Positions 8,744-17,295 of a DNA stretch of 35,802 nucleotides are shown in pieces. The DNA is taken from the NCBI GenBank assembly GCA_024276575.1, contig JAJRWY010000113.1:1-35802 (forward strand), in the 5' to 3' direction. A program made the translations under genes and the position numbers. Source of the DNA: Candidatus Binatota bacterium (GTDB taxonomy: Bacteria > Desulfobacterota > Binatia > UBA1149 > CAITLU01). Position 1 is the stretch's first letter, and the number at the start of each line of letters is the position of its first letter. The notes beneath the pieces are model-generated. The model searched no databases. It saw nothing but the letters and a program-made list of their open reading frames with translations, and was not told the DNA's origin.

Positions 8744-10327
8744 ATGAATAGTCCACGCAAGCTCGACCCGGTGGATCTCGAGCTGTTCAACAACCGCTTA
8801 TCGGCAGTGGCTGAAGAAATGGGTGTAGTGCTGCAACGAGCGGCCTTTTCTCCGAACATCAAAGACCGCCGCGATTTTTCCTGCGCACTTTTCGACGCCG
8901 GCGGCAATTTGACCGCCCATGCGGCCCATATTCCCGTGCATCTAGGGTCCACCCCGCTCTCGCTGCACGCGGCGCTACAGAGCTGCGAGATGAAGCCCGG
9001 CGACGTGATCATGCTCAACGATCCTTATGCCGGAGGAACCCACCTGCCCGACATTACCCTGTTGTGCCCGGTGTTCAGGCCAGGGGCTACGCGCCCCTAC
9101 GCCTACTTAGCCGACCGCGCCCACCACGCCGACGTCGGCGGCAGCAGCCCCGGATCGATGGCACTGGCCTCCGAGATATTCGAAGAAGGGCTGCGGATTC
9201 CACCCGTCCATCTGTGCCGCAACCGCAACTATGTAAAGGATACGCTCTCGCTGTTTCTTGCCAACACCAGAGTGAGCGAAGAAAGGCGCGGTGACCTCGA
9301 TGCGCAAGTGGCGGCTTTGCGCGCCGGCGAAGCCCGGGTACTGGAACTCGCCAACCGTTTCGGCCCCGCTAAACTCTCGCTAGCCATGTCCGAACTGCAG
9401 TCTTATTCGCAACGCTTACTGACCGCCATGCTGAAACGCATTCCCGAAGGCCGCTACTGCGCCCAAGACTCCCTTGACGATGACGGGAGCGGCCGTGGGC
9501 CCATAGCGATCCGCGTGTGCGTGACGCGAAGGAAAGGCCGCTTGGTGGTGGACTTCGCGGGCAGCGACACCCAAGGAAAAGGGCCGCTCAACGCCAACCT
9601 CGCGGTCACGACCTCCGCGGTCTTCTATGTGGTTGCCTGCCTCGCGGGCCGCGATATTCCCGCCAACGCCGGCATGATGAAAGCTGTCGAGATCCGCGCG
9701 CCAGAAGGCAGCATCGTCAATTGCCGTTTCCCCGCCGCCGTAGCCGGCGGCAATGTCGAAACGTCTCAACGTATTGTCGATGTATTGTTGCGGGCACTCG
9801 CAAGCGCACTCCCCGGCCTGATCCCGGCGGCCAGTTGCGGCACCATGAGTAACATGGCGCTCGGCGGCTATGACCCGCAGCGCAAACGATTCTACTCTTA
9901 CTACGAAACCGTCGGCGGCGGGGCCGGCGCCGGCCCCCGCAAGCGCGGTGCCGATGCCGTTCAGACCCACATGACCAACACCCTCAACACTCCAATCGAA
10001 ACGCTGGAGTCTTACTACCCGCTGAAGGTGCGGCGCTATCGCGTCCGCCGTGGATCGGGCGGAAAAGGGTTGCACAGGGGAGGCGACGGTATCGAACGCT
10101 GTATCGAGGCCACCGCGCCAGCCCGCCTCACGCTACTGGCGGAAAGACACGAACGCGGACCTTACGGGTTGGCAGGTGGAGCCTGCGGCAAACCCGGACG
10201 CGCGATACTAGAGCGTAACGGGCGCAAGCGCCGCTTGCCTTCCAAGCTGGCGATGAATCTGCACCCCGGCGACTCGGTAACCATACTTAGTCCTGGAGGC
10301 GGAGGATGGGGAACGAAAGATGAGTAA
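8744..10327 (+). CDS. hyuB: Hydantoinase/oxoprolinase family protein, subunit B
   Basis: The 527-residue product matches the HyuB family along its length: LDPVDLELFNNRLSAVAEEM at the start, then RAAFSPNIKDRRDFSCALFD, HIPVHLGSTPLS, GDVIMLNDPYAGGTHLPDITL and HHADVGGSSPGSM. Later come TNTLNTPIETLESYYPL, RRGSGGKGLHRGGDG and SPGGGGWG. It works with HyuA as the second subunit of an ATP-dependent cyclic-amide hydrolase. Length fits the family (about 500-580). The start has a good ribosome site (GAGGAG, 9 bases before the ATG). The Asp/His residues of the DRAHHADVGG segment are conserved family positions. No transporter or carbamoylase gene is adjacent, so the substrate stays open. Confidence 0.9.
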   Translation: MNSPRKLDPVDLELFNNRLSAVAEEMGVVLQRAAFSPNIKDRRDFSCALFDAGGNLTAHAAHIPVHLGSTPLSLHAALQSCEMKPGDVIMLNDPYAGGTHLPDITLLCPVFRPGATRPYAYLADRAHHADVGGSSPGSMALASEIFEEGLRIPPVHLCRNRNYVKDTLSLFLANTRVSEERRGDLDAQVAALRAGEARVLELANRFGPAKLSLAMSELQSYSQRLLTAMLKRIPEGRYCAQDSLDDDGSGRGPIAIRVCVTRRKGRLVVDFAGSDTQGKGPLNANLAVTTSAVFYVVACLAGRDIPANAGMMKAVEIRAPEGSIVNCRFPAAVAGGNVETSQRIVDVLLRALASALPGLIPAASCGTMSNMALGGYDPQRKRFYSYYETVGGGAGAGPRKRGADAVQTHMTNTLNTPIETLESYYPLKVRRYRVRRGSGGKGLHRGGDGIERCIEATAPARLTLLAERHERGPYGLAGGACGKPGRAILERNGRKRRLPSKLAMNLHPGDSVTILSPGGGGWGTKDE

Positions 10328-10429
10328 GCTGTAATTAGCAGAGAGGCTCAGTGGGAAGGGGGGCGGACCCGTCGGATCCGACACCCCCAACCCGGGAGGA
10401 GACTTGAAGGGTCAGGCTTGGGCAGCCTT

Positions 10430-10912
10430 TTAGGCCGCGGCTTCAGCCGGCCGTTCCTTAGCCAACTGGTCGAGCTTTCGCTCCAACATGGTCAGCCGGC
10501 GCTTGATGCCGTCGATATCACCGCGAACCGGCAAACTCAGACGTTTGAACAGCGCCGTAGCCTGCTTGCGAGCTTCCTTTTCAACCGTGCTTACGGCTTG
10601 TTTGCGCCGTGTCTCGACGTCCTTGCGAACCGCCGCCACCTTGTCGTCAATCAGTTCACGAAGCTCGTTGACACGGTTCTCGAGATCCTCGCGCAAAGAA
10701 TCGACACTCTCGTTGATGCCACTGCCGAGCTCGGAAATGCGGTCGAGAATCTCGTCTACTTGCTTACGGCCCGCTTCCGGAAGCAGCTCTACGGCCCGCT
10801 CGCCGGCTTTCTGTACAGTGGACTCCGCATCCTTGCGCAGTTTCTCGACGCTTTTTCCCAAATCCTCGAGACCCGGGATGCTTAGTACGTTGCTCTTGTT
10901 CTGCTTTGCCAT
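10430..10912 (-). CDS. Phasin-like coiled-coil protein
   Basis: The 160-residue protein is almost entirely amphipathic alpha helix, with heptad-like repeats from about residue 15 to 110 (KSVEKLRKDAESTVQKAGER, LREDLENRVNELRELIDDKV). Its C-terminal block LSLPVRGDIDGIKRRLTMLE resembles the C-terminus of phasins and PHA granule-associated proteins of the PhaF/PhaI type, where a short helix follows a PTR/PVR turn. The sequence itself shows coiled coil; granule association is family inference. No PHA synthase gene is nearby. A GGGAGA site lies upstream of the ATG at 10912, and a candidate promoter lies at 10994-11021. It is convergent with hyuB. Confidence 0.65.
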   Translation of the reverse strand: MAKQNKSNVLSIPGLEDLGKSVEKLRKDAESTVQKAGERAVELLPEAGRKQVDEILDRISELGSGINESVDSLREDLENRVNELRELIDDKVAAVRKDVETRRKQAVSTVEKEARKQATALFKRLSLPVRGDIDGIKRRLTMLERKLDQLAKERPAEAAA

Positions 10913-10993
10913 CTTACCTTTTCTCCCTTCGACTTGCTTGTGGCCGACTTGCCTCGCCCCGTGAATATCTCTGGCGCGTCGTCCTAAGATGGG

Positions 10994-11021
10994 GTTTAAC
11001 TCACTGCGTCACGGCTGTCAA
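10994..11021 (-). promoter_or_regulatory. Candidate sigma70-type promoter for the phasin-like gene
   Basis: On the minus strand a perfect TTGACA (+ strand 11016-11021) is followed after 16 bases by TTAAAC (+ strand 10994-10999), which matches the -10 consensus only partly. It points to the gene starting at 10912. The rest of the gap 10913-11308 shows no convincing gene. Confidence 0.35.
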
Positions 11022-11308
11022 GCGCGCCGCGTCATTTTTTATGAGCGGCGTGTTAAACGGCTGGAAAAGCCATCAAGCTCCAAGGCCCCGGACACCGGGA
11101 GTCCCTACGGCCCGGGAGAAGCTCGATAACCCGGAGAAAGCGCGTAAATCAGAAGAAGTGGGACGGCAAAGATATCCCGGTAAGCGCGGGGCAGAACCAA
11201 AGCGTACGAGGAGAACTGTGAGCAGAGCATCCTCAGCTCTTTCTCGGCAACCGCGCGTGTACGGGCCGGAAAACAGCAGACTCGCTGCAGATACCCGGGC
11301 GCGGTTTT

Positions 11309-11608
11309 CTAGCCGGTCGCGGGAGCGGCCGTGGTAGCCTGGCTGTCGCCCGTCTTCGCAGGGCAGGAATCGCAAGGAGAAGCCGCTTCCGAGGCAGGTG
11401 CAGGCTTCTTGCCGGAATCGTTAGAAGACTTGCCGGCACCGTAGGAATCGGCGTACCAGCCTCCTCCCTTGAGTTGAAAACTACTGCGCGAGATCTGCTT
11501 GGTAACCTTACGGCGGCAGTCGGGGCAACGTTTCAGGGGGTCGTCCTTGATCGATTGCTCGTACTCGAAGGAACCGCACTTGGGGCACTCGTACTCGTAT
11601 ATGGGCAT
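11309..11608 (-). CDS. FmdB-family zinc-ribbon protein
   Basis: The 99-residue product opens with MPIYEYECPKCGSFEYEQS and continues KRCPDCRRKVTKQIS, the classic FmdB/CxxC_CxxC_SSSS ribbon with Cys8, Cys11, Cys28 and Cys31. The following SSFQLKGGGWYADSYG is also a typical family element. A flexible Ala/Ser/Pro tail with an extra CDSC pair follows (residues about 78-82). The family is widespread and proposed to act in regulation, but its molecular role is unsettled. It is on the same strand as the yggU-proC run but separated from it by about 285 bases. Confidence 0.85.
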   Translation of the reverse strand: MPIYEYECPKCGSFEYEQSIKDDPLKRCPDCRRKVTKQISRSSFQLKGGGWYADSYGAGKSSNDSGKKPAPASEAASPCDSCPAKTGDSQATTAAPATG

Positions 11609-11893
11609 GATGGCGAGTTTTCCTCTTGAATGCGAGGAAGTTAGGGCTGCTCCCCCTATTTGTCAATGTCGGGCCCGATAAAGGACCCGATAAATCCCCA
11701 AACACCCCGGCTCGAGCTGGAGCGGCCACGGTGCTGAGACCAATGCCGATGCCCACGCAGATGCAAGCCGCGCCCGAAACGGTACCGATACAAGCCCCGC
11801 TTGCCGCGACTCCCGTCTGTGCTCGATACTACGGCGGGCCCTGGCGTGCCCACCCGGGGCCGGACCGGTGGCCGGTTGCGCCTGTGCCCAGCG

Positions 11894-12196
11894 CTACGGC
11901 GCCAAGACCCTCTCGATTTCCGCCGCTTTCGCGGCCGGATCGGAGCAAGACAAGAGCACGATCTTCGATCGGTCCTTGACTCCCGCAACGATGGCTATAT
12001 CACGGCGCGGCACCCGCAGAGCCTGCGACAGGAACGCTATCAACGCAGAGTTCGCGGCGCCGCCTACCGGAGGCGCGGTGAGCTGAATCTTCAAGCGGTC
12101 GCCATAAAGGCCGGCCACCCGGTTGCGCGAAGCCCGCGGTGCCAAGCGCAGGCGCAACTCGATGCCGCCTTCTCTCTGTCTCATCCATTCGACCAT
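11894..12196 (-). CDS. yggU: YggU/DUF167 family protein
   Basis: The 100-residue protein matches the DUF167 (YggU) family: LRLAPRASRNRVAGLYGDRLKIQLTAPPVGGAANSALI with the conserved PPVxGxAN signature, then VAGVKDRSKIVLL. The fold is known, the function is not. It lies 24 bases after proC on the same strand. The yggS-proC-yggU order is common in proteobacteria and supports the calls for all three. The MVEWM start is plausible. Confidence 0.85.
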   Translation of the reverse strand: MVEWMRQREGGIELRLRLAPRASRNRVAGLYGDRLKIQLTAPPVGGAANSALIAFLSQALRVPRRDIAIVAGVKDRSKIVLLSCSDPAAKAAEIERVLAP

Positions 12197-12220
12197 CAGC
12201 TACCCCGGCTAGGCGGGCCC

Positions 12221-13045
12221 TTACTTGCGTCCGAGTTCTCGCGATCGCTTGGTCGCGGTCTTGACGGCCGCGGCCACGGTACGGCTGAAATCGCCCTGCT
12301 CGAGACGAGCGAGACCTGCCACGGTAGTTCCTCCCGGCGAAGACACCGCCTTGCGTAATTCGGCCGGCGCCTGCCCACTAGCGGCCATCATCTCGGCAGC
12401 ACCGGCGATGGTCTGAAACGCAAGCTCACTCGCCAGCTCGCTACTCAACCCCGCAGCCTTGCCACCACGGATCAGCGCCTCGGCAAACAGGTACACGTAG
12501 GCTGGGCCACTACCACTGAGTCCGGTAACAGCATCGAGTTGCCGCTCCTGCTCGCAAATCCAGGCCTTTCCAACCGTCGTGAACATCGCCTTCGCTTTCT
12601 TCAAATCGGCGGCGGTGGCGGCATTGCCCGCGCAAAGGACTGAAGCGCCACGCCCGACCAGACACGGAGTGTTCGGCATTACCCGCACTACCCGGCTGCC
12701 TTTCCCCAGCGCAGCTTCGATACGCTTGATCCTGACCCCCGCAGCAATCGAGATAACGAGTTGCGAAGGCGAAAGCAGGCCCGCCAAGGCGGCCAGGACC
12801 TCGCCCATTATTTGCGGTTTTACCGCCAACAACAGCATCGGGCAGCCGGCGCTAAGGTCGGCGGTATCGGCGGTGGCCTGGATGCCGTAACGGCGCGTGA
12901 GCAGGCGGCGGCGAGCAACCAGCGGTTCGGAAACTGCTATGCGCGAGGCTTCCCAGCCCGCCGAGACCAGGCCGCGAATCAGTGCTTCGGCCATATTGCC
13001 ACCGCCGACAAAACCAATATCCATGTTTTTTCTGCGTGCCATCAT
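12221..13045 (-). CDS. proC: Pyrroline-5-carboxylate reductase
   Basis: ProC reduces 1-pyrroline-5-carboxylate to L-proline with NAD(P)H, the last step of proline synthesis. The product (274 residues from the chosen ATG) has the Rossmann start IGFVGGGNMAEALIRGL, LLAVKPQIMGEVL, VRVMPNTPCLVGRGAS, the catalytic-region segment LSGSGPAYVYLFAEALI and SSPGGTTVAGL, all hallmark blocks. The start is one of two adjacent ATGs (13045 and 13042) behind GGAG; a third Met at 13024 is also possible. The longest frame, beginning at 13120, adds residues without family similarity. It sits in a run with yggS upstream and yggU downstream. Confidence 0.93.
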   Translation of the reverse strand: MMARRKNMDIGFVGGGNMAEALIRGLVSAGWEASRIAVSEPLVARRRLLTRRYGIQATADTADLSAGCPMLLLAVKPQIMGEVLAALAGLLSPSQLVISIAAGVRIKRIEAALGKGSRVVRVMPNTPCLVGRGASVLCAGNAATAADLKKAKAMFTTVGKAWICEQERQLDAVTGLSGSGPAYVYLFAEALIRGGKAAGLSSELASELAFQTIAGAAEMMAASGQAPAELRKAVSSPGGTTVAGLARLEQGDFSRTVAAAVKTATKRSRELGRK

Positions 13046-13343
13046 CGCTTCTCCTTCATGTCCCGAAAGCGGACCGCCGGCGAAAACCGGCCGCGGACGT
13101 CCCGTGGACAATAACACCAACAGGCCAAGCGCCTGCCGGACCGGGCACCTGCCCGACTAGGCGGCTTCGAGCACAGTGGCCTCCTAGAATCAGTGCGCTA
13201 ACACTTGGGGATCGAGAATCCCGTTCTCGAGACAAACAGGAGCTTGCAGCCACGGTCCGGCAAGTTCCCAAGTTCCCAACTAGCCAACTTGCCAACTAGC
13301 AAGATTCACGCTGCAAGATTCATGAAAGCTCTGCTAGCCTCTG
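13046..13343. other. Gap between yggS and proC with short iterated sequence
   Basis: No gene is supported here. Positions 13261-13303 contain tightly iterated short motifs (CAAGTTCCCAAGTTCCCAA, then CTAGCCAA, CTTGCCAA, CTAGCAAG). At 13318-13331 ATTCATGAAAGCTC is identical to the start of repeat family B at 24761, so a fragment of that family may lie here. Confidence 0.5.
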
Positions 13344-14090
13344 CTAAACACCGTCGCGTTGCCGCGGCCCGAATATCGCACTGCCGATCCTGACCATGGT
13401 TGCCCCTTCAGCCACCGCTTCGACGAAGTCGCCCGACATCCCCGCCGATATCTCTTGCAACGGAGCGTTGGGAAGATCCATGACCCTCAGCTTCTCCGAC
13501 AACTCGCGCAAGCGCGCGAAATGCGGCCGTGGATCCCCTTGCTGCGGAGCAACGCCCATCACTCCGATAAACGATAGCCCAGGCAAGCGGCAAGCGGCTT
13601 CTAAAAAAGGTGCGGCCTCAGCCGGCGGCACCCCGGCCCGCTGCTCCCCGCCTCCGAGCTTTATTTGCAACATCAGCTCGGCACGGCGCCCGGCGGCTTC
13701 CATCGCTCTGGAGATGGCGCGCGCGGCCGACATCGAATCGAGTCCGTGCAACACGTCGAAAATCCGAGCCGCCTTCGCGGCTTTGTTCGACTGTAGCTTA
13801 CCAATCATATGCCAGCGCGGCCTCAGTTGCGGCGCTATCAGACCACCGTCTTCGATCGCACAAATCTTGGCAAGCCCATCTTGAACGTAGTTCTCCGCAA
13901 ACTCGGCTTGCCCGGCGGCAGCCGCTTCGACTACCGCAGCAACGTCCACCTTCTTTGATACCGCGAGAAGTCTGACACTACCGGCTTCACGGCCGGCAGC
14001 CCGGGCGGCGCCGGCGAGCTGCGCGCGCAGTTGCGCTAGGCGCTCAGCAATGCTTTTCCCCTGTATCGGCGCTAGCCCCGAAGTCTCCAA
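13344..14090 (-). CDS. yggS: YggS/PLPBP pyridoxal phosphate homeostasis protein
   Basis: This is the PLP-binding protein family that buffers pyridoxal phosphate and affects amino-acid homeostasis. The blocks seen are SVRLLAVSKKVDVAAV (PLP lysine), EFAENYVQDGLAK, RWHMIGKLQSNKAAKA, VLHGLDSM, LMLQIKLGGGEQRAG, LSFIGVMGVAP, ISAGMSGDFVEAVAEGATMV and RIGSAIFG. No ATG fits; a TTG at 14090 with GAGGA seven bases upstream gives 248 residues and a normal N-terminus, so it is proposed as the start. A second TTG a few codons upstream is possible. The gene follows maf by 38 bases and precedes proC, though about 300 bases separate it from proC. Confidence 0.88.
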   Translation of the reverse strand: METSGLAPIQGKSIAERLAQLRAQLAGAARAAGREAGSVRLLAVSKKVDVAAVVEAAAAGQAEFAENYVQDGLAKICAIEDGGLIAPQLRPRWHMIGKLQSNKAAKAARIFDVLHGLDSMSAARAISRAMEAAGRRAELMLQIKLGGGEQRAGVPPAEAAPFLEAACRLPGLSFIGVMGVAPQQGDPRPHFARLRELSEKLRVMDLPNAPLQEISAGMSGDFVEAVAEGATMVRIGSAIFGPRQRDGV

Positions 14091-14128
14091 TCCTTCATCC
14101 TCGCACAATAATAATTTAACCCGGCCGC

Positions 14129-14734
14129 TCAGGCGCAACGGTGCGGCGACGGGAAGATCCCAAAACCGGCCAGCGCCCGATCCACCTGCGCCACCGGCAA
14201 CCCGATCACATTGTCGACCGGACCCAAGACCGCAGCGACTAAGCGGCATCCCTCGCCCTGCACTGCATAAGCTCCCGCCTTGTCCATCGGCTCCCCGCCG
14301 TTGGCATAAGCCTGTGCCTCGTCCCAAGCAATGTCGCGCATCCTGACCACGGACCTGCAAAAACCGGCGACTGCGCGGCCTCCCGCCAAGGCCGTCGCCA
14401 ACAGGGTCCACGCAGTAACCACGCTATGGCTGCGCCCAGACAGTGCCATCAGCATCTCACAAGCGTGTTTCTCGCAACACGGCTTGCCCAGCACCTTGTC
14501 TTCGAGCACCACCACCGTATCGGCGCCGAGAACCACCCTGGCTCCATCGAGCCGCCCCAATACCTCCAGCGCCTTCTCAGTAGCCAAGCGCGAGGCCGCC
14601 ACAACCGGTGATTCATCTTCGTGCCAGTCTTCCTTCAGGGCCGAAACGCTGACCCTAAACTCGAAGCCCGCACGCTCGAGAAGCATGCTCCTGCGCGGAG
14701 ACGCCGAAGCCAACACAAGTTCGGTTTGCGACAT
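14129..14734 (-). CDS. maf: Maf-family nucleoside triphosphate pyrophosphatase
   Basis: Maf proteins hydrolyse dTTP/UTP or modified nucleotides to monophosphates, a house-cleaning role. The 201-residue product has the signature LVLASASPRRSMLLERAGF at the start, ESPVVAASRLATEKA, VLGADTVVVLEDKVLGKP (catalytic Asp), GEPMDKAGAYAVQGEG and VDNVIGLPV. The MDKAGAYAVQG form fits the YhdE-like dTTP/UTP pyrophosphatase branch. ATG at 14734 puts the SxSPRR motif at the usual place; a TTG at 14770 would add 12 residues and collide with the divergent slt start. No ribosome site is obvious. It heads the minus-strand run with yggS, proC and yggU. Confidence 0.92.
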   Translation of the reverse strand: MSQTELVLASASPRRSMLLERAGFEFRVSVSALKEDWHEDESPVVAASRLATEKALEVLGRLDGARVVLGADTVVVLEDKVLGKPCCEKHACEMLMALSGRSHSVVTAWTLLATALAGGRAVAGFCRSVVRMRDIAWDEAQAYANGGEPMDKAGAYAVQGEGCRLVAAVLGPVDNVIGLPVAQVDRALAGFGIFPSPHRCA

Positions 14735-14769
14735 GGCGCTGCATTGTCGAGCGCGCTGAGGTAAAGTCA

Positions 14770-17295
14770 ATGCTCCCGATGATCGTACGCACGCTTCTGC
14801 TGGCTCTTATCTATCTGCTTACGGCCGGCCCGCTAGGTCTGCACGCGACCGCCTATGCGCAAGTTGGGGACTCCGGCGTTTATGCCCACGCGGCGAACTC
14901 GAAGGCGAGAAACAGCGGGCAAGAGACCGAATACAGACGAGGGGTTACGGCCGCCGCCTCTCCTACGCGATCCGGTGCAGGGGCAAGTGACGAGCGAGTC
15001 CAGCGAAGCCCCGATGAGCCTGATGCCCTAGGCGCCCCCGATGCCACAGCGACTCGACAGACATTCGACTCCACCGCACAGCAACTGCGGCTCGCGATCT
15101 CCTTGGCGAGCAAGGACCCGGCGCGTGCCTCCGCGCTGTTGGAAACACTCCGCCCATCCGCGGCGGTCGGCGACGTTGCCACGTTGTACCTAGCGCGCAT
15201 ACTTGCGCGAAAGGACCGAAATGACGCAGAGCAGGCGGTAGCGCTATATCGTGGGCTGCTCAGCGACGAACGATCCCAAGCCTACCGCCTTGATGCGGCC
15301 GCGGAACTCGCCGAGTTGCTGCTCGAGCGCGGCAAGAACTCCGAGGTCATCGCCCTGGCCGAGCGCTACGCTCCCGCGCGCGATCAAAGTGCCAAAGGCT
15401 CGACGGCCGCAGCCAAGGCCCGTTTGTGCCTGGCTGCCGGACTGGCCTCGGATTCCGCGGCCGCCGCAGCCACCTACTTTCTAAGAGCACGGAAACACGC
15501 CCCACGCTCCAATACGGCGCGGGAAGCAGCTTCCAAATTGTCGCAACTGCGCCGCAAGCATCCTCAGCTTTCGCTGCATGGCGCCGACGCCCTTTACGCC
15601 GAAGCAGCCCTGCTCGGCGAAGAGGGCCGCCTGCAAGAGCGAAAGAAGATTCTCGAACTCTTCATCAAAGAGTTCCGTAGCGACCCGCGCATGATTGCCG
15701 CCACGGTCGCTCTGGCGCGCGTCATCGCTTCGCTGGAGGATGCGAAAGCAGCCGCGAGTTTCTTACAAGGCGAGGCGCGCAAGGCGTCTTCACCGCAACT
15801 ACGCGCCCGCTATCTATACGAGGGCGGCTATTTGTTGTGGAACGGCAATCGCGACGCTGAGGCGCTCGACATGCTCGAGCGCATGCTGGCCACCGGCAGC
15901 GGTATCGTCGAGGAGCAAAAGGCCCTCTATGCGATAGGACGTATTCACGAGAGTGCGCGGCGCTTCAAAGAGGCCGGCCGAGCATACCAGCGTGCAGCGA
16001 AGGGAGTCAGCCGTTCTTGGGCCGGCGAGAGCCGCTGGCGCATGGCCTGGGCGGCCTATCTGGATGGAGACAAGCTGGGCGCCGCAGAGGCTTTCGCAGC
16101 CGCCGCACGATCGAGTTCCCCGAGTACCGCCGACGGAGCGCCCTGGTACTGGCGGGCACGAGCGCTCGAGGCCCTGGGCAAGCGCGAAGACAGCCTGGCC
16201 TTGTATCGCAAGGTCGTCGAACATTACCCGCGCGGCTACTATGGATGGCTGGCCGGTAAGCGTCTCGGCACTGTCATCGAAGCGGCCCAAGCGGCCGGCC
16301 CCGGACAGCGGGCTCTGACATCGGCGCAGCAGCCGGGGCCGCTGTGGAAACGCGCTCGCATACTCGCCGAGGCTGGGCTTGACGAATTGGCCGCCGCCGA
16401 TCTTAGGCTTGCGCTAGCGAGACTAGGCGACAGCACGCGCCGCGACATGCTGCCCTTGTTAGCCGAACTGGGCGCTTTCGACGACGCCCTGAGAACCGCC
16501 GCCGCCTTGTACAAGCGCGGCTTGATATCGCGCGAACAGCTCAACCACCACCTCTATCCACCGGCCTACAAAACCACCGTTGAGCAGGAAGCGCACAAAC
16601 ACGGTCTCGACCCGCTGCTGCTACAAGCGCTGATGCGCCAGGAGTCTGCCTTCGATCCGGCTGCGGTGTCCCCGGCCGGCGCCACCGGACTGATGCAGTT
16701 GATGGAAGCCACTGCCCGCCGCATCGGCCCGCTAGCCGGACTCGAGCACGTGGAGCGGAAGCTGTTGTTCGACCCTGAGACCAATATCAAGCTGGGGGCC
16801 GCGTACCTCGGCTTACTGTCCAAGCTGTTCGAGGGAAAGCGGGTGCTGATGCTCGCCGCCTATAATGCGGGAGAGAAGGCAGCGGCCCGCTGGCGGGATT
16901 TCGCCCGGGGGCTCGATGACGAAGAGCTAGTCGAACAGATCAGCTACCGTGAGACCCGTGACTACGTGAAAAAGGTAAGCCGCAATCTGGCTATCTACAA
17001 GAGCCTCTACGGCAGCGGAGACTCACAAGACAAAGCCTCGGCAATCCGCCGGGGCAACCCTCCGAAAGCGCCGTTGGACATGCACACGACCACGTCCCCG
17101 GCTTCGATCTCGGGTATCAAGCGCTCGAGTATCCGCTCGGGTCCGGCCGCGCTCCAGGCCTCCACCCCTTGCTTCGTAAGTTCGGCCACGAGATCCGTTG
17201 TCGAGAGCATTTCGGTTTTCTTCAGCGGATCGTTCTCCTTGGAGAACACCTCGCTGAGGGCAACGCTGTCGGCAGCGGACAAGGCTTCAGCGTAA
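14770..17295 (+). CDS. slt: Slt-type soluble lytic murein transglycosylase with long antisense-overlapping tail
   Basis: The 841-residue protein has a signal peptide (residues 1-31, MLPMIVRTLLLALIYLLTAG..AYAQ) and acts in the periplasm, cleaving peptidoglycan glycan strands to 1,6-anhydroMurNAc ends. Residues about 90-590 are helical, TPR-like repeats, as in the superhelical ring of Slt70. The catalytic SLT domain spans about 605-745: LLLQALMRQESAFDPAAVSP with catalytic Glu625, then GATGLMQLM, AAYNAGEKA and ETRDYVKKVSRNLAIYKSLY. Family members normally end soon after that block. Here about 95 more residues follow, low in recognisable motifs and lying antisense to the conserved 3' end of mpl; they are probably a by-product of a lost stop codon. 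The start lies 35 bases from the divergent maf start. Confidence 0.9.
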   Translation: MLPMIVRTLLLALIYLLTAGPLGLHATAYAQVGDSGVYAHAANSKARNSGQETEYRRGVTAAASPTRSGAGASDERVQRSPDEPDALGAPDATATRQTFDSTAQQLRLAISLASKDPARASALLETLRPSAAVGDVATLYLARILARKDRNDAEQAVALYRGLLSDERSQAYRLDAAAELAELLLERGKNSEVIALAERYAPARDQSAKGSTAAAKARLCLAAGLASDSAAAAATYFLRARKHAPRSNTAREAASKLSQLRRKHPQLSLHGADALYAEAALLGEEGRLQERKKILELFIKEFRSDPRMIAATVALARVIASLEDAKAAASFLQGEARKASSPQLRARYLYEGGYLLWNGNRDAEALDMLERMLATGSGIVEEQKALYAIGRIHESARRFKEAGRAYQRAAKGVSRSWAGESRWRMAWAAYLDGDKLGAAEAFAAAARSSSPSTADGAPWYWRARALEALGKREDSLALYRKVVEHYPRGYYGWLAGKRLGTVIEAAQAAGPGQRALTSAQQPGPLWKRARILAEAGLDELAAADLRLALARLGDSTRRDMLPLLAELGAFDDALRTAAALYKRGLISREQLNHHLYPPAYKTTVEQEAHKHGLDPLLLQALMRQESAFDPAAVSPAGATGLMQLMEATARRIGPLAGLEHVERKLLFDPETNIKLGAAYLGLLSKLFEGKRVLMLAAYNAGEKAAARWRDFARGLDDEELVEQISYRETRDYVKKVSRNLAIYKSLYGSGDSQDKASAIRRGNPPKAPLDMHTTTSPASISGIKRSSIRSGPAALQASTPCFVSSATRSVVESISVFFSGSFSLENTSLRATLSAADKASA

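Noticed and set aside
10906-11337. Plus-strand 143-residue frame upstream of the phasin-like gene
   Set aside because: Arg/Pro/Ser-rich, overlaps fmdB antisense, no ribosome site, no recognisable motif.
11609-11893. Minus-strand glycine-rich hydrophobic frame and a 110-residue Arg-rich frame between fmdB and yggU
   Set aside because: The hydrophobic frame has a stop just upstream and no suitable start; the Arg-rich frame overlaps yggU out of frame and looks like shadow translation of GC-rich DNA.
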